Shown here in pieces: positions 59,091-64,000 of a stretch of 64,000 nt of DNA. This stretch comes from Sipunculus nudus. Its lineage: Eukaryota; Annelida; Sipuncula; Golfingiida; Sipunculidae. Within the stretch, counting starts at the first letter, position 1. Every line of letters begins with the position of its first letter. The stretch lies in the NCBI GenBank assembly GCA_026874595.1, contig CM049313.1, positions 77,324,659 through 77,388,658 of the forward strand, given 5' to 3'. The position numbers were made by a program, and so were the translations under genes. The notes beneath the pieces are model-generated. The model was not told the origin of the DNA and searched no databases. It worked only from the letters and a program-made list of their open reading frames with translations.

Positions 59091-59265
59091 CAACCCGCAG
59101 CCCACCCCGCCCCGCACAGATGTCATTTTGGCCCGCCCCGCACTTTCTTAGATGAAGCCCGCCCTGCCCCTCCCCGCAAAGATTCCTATGCGGGGGCCCG
59201 CGGATGACAGCGACTGCAAGCCCCCGCGGGCTGCGGGTCAAAACCCGCCCGGCGCAGGGCCCTGA
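59091..59265. mobile_element. GC-rich foldback, possible hAT-type MITE
   Basis: About 175 bp of very GC-rich sequence in an AT-rich region. Arms ACCCGCAGCCC (59093-59103) and GGGCTGCGGGT (59228-59238) are perfect inverted repeats. Repeats of CCCGCCCCGCA lie between. The right side ends GCAGGGCCCTGA; reversed this starts CAGGGCC, the style of hAT ends. No matching left end is seen, so the superfamily is a guess. Confidence 0.5.
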
Positions 59266-62200
59266 TACCTACTGACTTTAAACATCAAATCGTACCAGTT
59301 CCAGTTGGATATAGGCATTTAGTACGTTATTTACAATATAAGTTATATCAGTGATGAACCAACATCCTGGAGCTTTTATGACCATCAAATAGGTTTCATG
59401 AACAACCAAGGATGTTCCTCTCATATAACCGCAGGCCAGGCTCAGGAGGCTAATATAGTCTTCCTTTCATGTTAATCCCTGTAGGCTCTGGTTCACTGAA
59501 TATTTAAGGTGGAAGGAAATCAATATAAACTATCAACTTTTTATGTCCTTGGCACCCCTATATGTAGATACCACATAATAAGAGAGCCAAGCCTTGTAAC
59601 ATTAAATATGCATGTAAATGGCTTGTTTTATAATACATAGATATGGCTATGCTTAGCCAACTGTGATTATTCTTTTTACACTCGGCCTTGACAATTATGC
59701 AGACCTTTAGTTTTTACGGGATAGTATATATGACTTTTGCATATCTCTGTCTGCCTATCTGTATATATGCCTGTTAAATAATATCTTATGAACAGTAGCT
59801 TGACTCGGGTTGGAGGCAGTATTACATATATATTCTATATGACTATGTTTGCTGTAAAAAAAGTGTAAGAATGAGGGATCTTGTATCCAGGGGTGTAATG
59901 GGGATAAAAATGGCCAGTAAAAGTTGGCAATACATGTCAGTAATATTTAATCTGACAGGCAAACTGTAATAGCAAGCGACTGACAGGAGGGTTTTGGCCT
60001 TAATGTTGATGGTATGGTGACATGCACAGCTGGCTAGCTTTTTGAGGACAGGTTACAATAACTCCTACTATACCCCAGGATTTGCATTTTCAAGTGACGT
60101 TATGTTATATGCCCAACATTTATCCCGGCTTGCGTGTCATACTAACCTTGTCACGAAAGTTTTATTTGGCATATCAGTGTTACAGAATTTGTGCACCGTG
60201 AATTTTCATGTCACCATGGCAATGAATGCTGGTACAACAATACATTATGTATACAGAAGCTGTGGCCCTGATATGTGTATATCTATATGTGACCACATAA
60301 AGGAAGAAACGGCTATTATTGTTCTATATCATTTATGCAGAGGCTTGTATTTGTGTCACTGGTTTATATTTATGACACCTATCAGAAGACATTATGTTTA
60401 AACAGTGACAGAACAGATACTATGAACTTTTGCAAATTAGAATTTTGTTAATTTTTTTTTCTCTAATTGATCTTTCTTTTGATGAATGAGAAAATTTGTA
60501 TTGTCAGTTGCTATCTCATATTTGTTAAGCCTTATATACCAGATAAATATATATATTTTTTATATGGGATCATCTTCACAGAGTGAACTTGGTGAACTGT
60601 AACAGTATATGTTCCTAGTGAATTATAAAGTCTGTACTGTATACATGTAGCCACTTACAGGATCGTGCTTTCACCTGGAGAAATACCAGGCCCTGCACAG
60701 AATACTGATTGCCTTCAGCTTTCATTATATTTTATGCCCTGTACATCCTGCCTAATGTCACATAGACACACCTGTCAAAATGTGAAAGCAGCATACCCTA
60801 TTGATTAGTAAATAAAAAAAGTCATGCATTATGTACTATCCTACAGATAATGCTGTCTGAGTGGTGACATACATAGATTAATTAACAAAAAGGTCAGTTT
60901 ATCAATATTGTCACTTCATCAGACCTGTGATGTTTCACATGTTCCATGTGCTTTTTCATGAAAAGCATTTTTCAGCTCAGTCAGAAAGCTTTCAGATCAA
61001 CACGCAAACTCTATAATGTGAAGATCATGCATGTCTGCCTCAGTGTTAGCAGGCCCTGATTTTATAAAAAGTGACACGATAATTTGTGGTGCATAGCATG
61101 ATTGGGAATTGCCTCAACTTGTCCATTGGCATTTGATTGAACCCTTTAAGTGGCATTTGCTATTGAAATGTTTTGGTGCATGACTGATATATTGCATTAA
61201 ACTTTAAAAAAAAGTATAGCTCTGTATATGTTTAGTTGTGATAGGCAGCCTGGTAAGGATATATCTTTATACAGTTGTAATATGGCGGGAATCATGTATT
61301 TACCAGCATGCTTATCTCACATTCATTGCCACAAAGTGCTTGACTATTTCAAGTGATTTTACCAATCATTACATCACCCACATCCAGTTTCCATTTTCCT
61401 GTTTTTAAAGGGTCTTCCTGTGCCCTTAATCACTGTTAGTAACTTTTGGTCTTTCCCGGCCGGCCACCACAGATATATTTAAACTTACAAAAATATGTCT
61501 CAGACTATGTTTAGGAGAAAGTTAGAAAATAGTGAAGAAAATACTTGACAGAAAATGGAAGGTACCATATAAAAATTTTGGGAAGGATTGAAAAGGGAAG
61601 GTGGGGGGAGGGGCCTGAGATGATAAATGGAAGAGGGAAACAATGATCTTTAAAAAGACAAAAGAAGGGGGCCAGGTCAGGAAGAAAAAAACAGTTTTAT
61701 CTCTGCTGGAGCAATTTGTGTACAGAATAACTTTAGAATTAATTGAAAATTGAAGACAAGGTACAGAGAAAACATTGTCATATCTTATGCGGATGTATTC
61801 AAAATTTTGTGTCCAATGGCACAGATTAGGTAGGCTACACCATGGAGATCTGAGAGTATTTATGAGCAATTTAGCATGACTTATAGGTTGTCACAGGGGG
61901 TAGGTAGCTTGATGTGTATCGTGGATACCAGGTGATCATGATATTCCTAGGAACTACAAACTCTACACCTGTGTTGTGTTTGACAAGGTGGGAACACCCA
62001 GGGGCCTGGACAGAGCAAATTAAACAAATAGTGTACCCCGCTGTCCATGTGTCATCTCCAACCCCCGATTCCTCCATTGAATTTAGCCACAAACCTGTGT
62101 GTACCTATACAGCTCTGGGGTATTTACTTACATTTACTGTAATCATAGTCATTCTTATCATTTGTTGGCACATGTTTGCTGATTTTATGGGGCCAGTCTT

Positions 62201-63104
62201 AGAGGGAATAATACACTAGCACATTTGTGAAAGTTTGCTTGGTTAATTTGGAATATTGAGTTTATCACATGCTATAAATTCACTAGGAGTTTATCGCAAA
62301 TCGAGCATGATGTGGTTTGACCCATCCTGATGGAATACATGGTCATCGCTCCACTGTAACAATATGGTCTTTGTGAGGAACCAATGAGAAGGGTAATAGT
62401 ATTTGTGAGTCATTATAAAGTGGAGGCATGCCCTCCAGTTAACCTTGCAATAACCCCTAATCATGCTGTAAGCTTGACTTCACCGGAGCATTGAGGAATG
62501 CTAATTCTTCTCTTATTTAACTTCCACATACAGCAAATTTAGTATTGTTAATTAATTCTTGATTGCCCCAAACATGGGTAGTCACTGTAAAAATCAGGTA
62601 ACCGTTCTTGTGAAACTTTTGGAATAAATTTATTTAAAACCTTATGTGGAATACTTGGGAGCCAGCCAGTGCATTAATTAAATAGGTATCATTGTCACTG
62701 TAGGTATATATTATTAGTTTTGTTTAACAATCAATTCTAGTATATAGTTATTGGAGATTAGAAATGTTGTATGGATAAATGTTGGGTCAAATGGTTGCAC
62801 AGTGATCAAATAAAAACAGTTAAATTCCAGGAGGCTGTTATCAGTATCATGGTTCATGTAGCCTGCATGTCACACAAGGAATGTGGCAGCTTACTTAAGG
62901 GAAGCTTAAAAAGTGTAATAAGACCCCACAGGTTGTTCACACCTGCTTATTGCTTTAATAGGCAAATATGATCCACAATACAGTCCACTCAGTTAGTCAG
63001 AGTCCAATGTTACCTTCCTGGAGGTATTGGCAAACCGTTTCATAAGAAACCTGGATAGACCTGCATGTTTATTGTATCTAATACTTTCCTTTGATTTTAA
63101 ATGA

Positions 63105-63113
<9 letters not shown>
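59266..63113. other. No confident gene
   Basis: Two longer plus-strand frames (60042-60401, 119 codons; 61914-62219, 101 codons with a hydrophobic C-terminal run) have no splice context or recognisable motifs and are within chance expectation. The rest is AT-rich. Confidence 0.4.

Positions 63114-63185
<72 letters not shown>
63114..63185. repeat. (TA)n microsatellite, about 72 bp
   Basis: Pure TA alternation, except for the closing T-run. Confidence 0.95.
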
Positions 63186-63188
<3 letters not shown>

Positions 63189-63626
63189 AATGTTTTCTAG
63201 GTGTCTTGGTTCAAATTTTTATATTTTGCTTAAATACTAAAAATAGAAACATCAGGACCTGATTGGTCAAATGTAGATATTTTGTCATCAAGATGTAGTT
63301 ATATTCAGCAGAGATTTTCCATCAGATGCTGCACATGCGATGTGATATAACTTGAATATATATTATTTTGTAAATTGTTTTAAATTTGATCAGATAGCTG
63401 ACAGTGAAGTGTGTATGGGGGGGAGGGGGGTGGCCTTCAAAATATGAGGTTTCTTTTACCACATTTATGAATGTTTGCATATTTTGTTTGTAATTGGGCA
63501 AAAGGAGGAGTGATGCCATACAACTGGTCAGCATTGTGTCTCCAAGTTAAATGTCAACTAGTTGCTGTTTCTGTTTTGAAATTTCCCTGAGTCTTACTCT
63601 TCAACTGGAATGAGCAGACTCCTTGA
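63186..63626. other. No feature seen
   Basis: AT-rich with a short G-rich run at 63417-63430. Confidence 0.5.
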
Positions 63627-63800
63627 TTAATATTGGTTCCCATCAAAATCGTCAGCTCTCTGGTCATATGATTCAGTCAGGTTCAAGTGTTCACTGGCTG
63701 ACAGGGGTTCTCCTTCTCTATCCATCTTCACTGTCATCCCCTGGTTCTTCATGGCCATCAGTGTACCATCATCTTCCCTGCCTCTTCTTCTCCTTGTCAT
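63627..63800 (-). CDS. Candidate small frame or terminal exon, acidic C-terminus
   Basis: This minus-strand ATG frame of 57 codons begins MTRRRRGREDDGTLMAMKNQ and ends with an acidic tail, DQRADDFDGNQY, before TAA (63629-63627). A basic N-terminus followed by Glu/Asp/Ser-rich sequence is strikingly unlike the hydrophobic chance frames of this window. An in-frame TGA lies 18 bp upstream of the ATG. The upstream sequence is purine-rich, so a splice acceptor is poor, and an independent small ORF or a pseudogene fragment are both possible. No family recognised. No AATAAA is seen soon after the stop. Confidence 0.4.
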   Translation of the reverse strand: MTRRRRGREDDGTLMAMKNQGMTVKMDREGEPLSASEHLNLTESYDQRADDFDGNQY

Positions 63801-64000
63801 CTGGTCACTCTCTCAAGCTCCAGTGATGACCAAATTATCATTTAGTTTAAACTTAAAATCATGATGTACTAATGATGTTTCTTTTTCTTTTATCTCTTTC
63901 TATCCATCTTGTCATTGGAATCGGATATATTCTGTTGTATGTCAGTCCTTTGAGTATGTGTATGACTTGTCAACACAAGATGAGTCTTAACTCATAACCT
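63801..64000. other. No feature seen
   Basis: Pyrimidine-rich on the plus strand near 63870-63910. Nothing else supported. Confidence 0.5.

Noticed and set aside
61914-62219. 101-codon plus-strand frame ending in a hydrophobic segment
   Set aside because: The apparent membrane segment is made of AT-rich codons, and neither a splice context nor a recognisable N-terminal domain is present.

Overview
This window looks like non-coding DNA from an invertebrate animal genome. It is AT-rich, with long (TA)n tracts, tRNA-derived SINEs, inverted-repeat DNA transposons and large tandem-core elements. No bacterial-style gene packing, operons, rRNA or genuine tRNA genes are visible. I infer a lophotrochozoan, most likely a bivalve or other mollusc, from the repeat style alone; this is not proven. 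I recognise no intact host gene. The window reads as a gene-poor stretch (intergenic or a very large intron) built largely from mobile elements in different states of decay.

Layout. 1-1.4 kb: AT-rich DNA. 1.4-4.2 kb: two overlapping or tandem 5' ends and one 3' end of a tandem-core element (family 1). 4.8-5.4 kb: CpG-rich patch with a TATA box, a splice-donor-like site and a pyrimidine-rich acceptor, possibly a promoter and first exon. 9.2-9.6 kb: an array of palindromic units beside an AT microsatellite. 12.2-12.65 kb: compact family 1 element. 13.8-16.45 kb: a TTAA-flanked element with perfect 20-bp terminal inverted repeats, containing a candidate pair of minus-strand exons. 17.5-18.65 kb: family 2 copy A, with nuclear-receptor-like motifs. 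18.9-19.2 kb: interrupted SINE. 19.6-20.5 kb: pogo/Tigger-like element with a CENP-B-type DNA-binding fragment. 23.1-25.6 kb: Harbinger-like MITE abutting family 2 copy B. 27.1-27.7 kb: weak copy F. 29.8-30.1 kb: a second, better MITE copy. 32.7-33.8 kb: copies D1 and D2 in opposite orientations. 33.8-35.2 kb: 49-bp minisatellite split by a SINE. 37.5-39.4 kb: copy C, carrying an endonuclease-like relic near its 3' end. 49.7 kb: second copy of the interrupted SINE family. 53.8-55.2 kb: CpG-rich patch, copy E and a SINE head. 59.1-59.3 kb: GC-rich foldback. The remaining sequence is mostly unassigned AT-rich DNA with a few exon-like open frames, the best at 15.3-15.9, 28.0, 43.1 and 63.7 kb, all on the minus strand.

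The most interesting system is the pair of tandem-core families. Family 1 (subterminal inverted repeat GCGAACCTGTG) and family 2 (GCTCAGCTGA) are unrelated in sequence but share one plan: a T-run, a 5' subterminal repeat, tandem internal units, an inverted 3' subterminal repeat, a short palindrome, and an end close to CTTGTTT. Copy C also carries a CR1-type endonuclease-like fragment just inside its 3' end. This matches what is known of Helentron rolling-circle transposons and their non-autonomous derivatives (HINEs). The assignment is an inference to be tested by alignment and by finding an autonomous copy.
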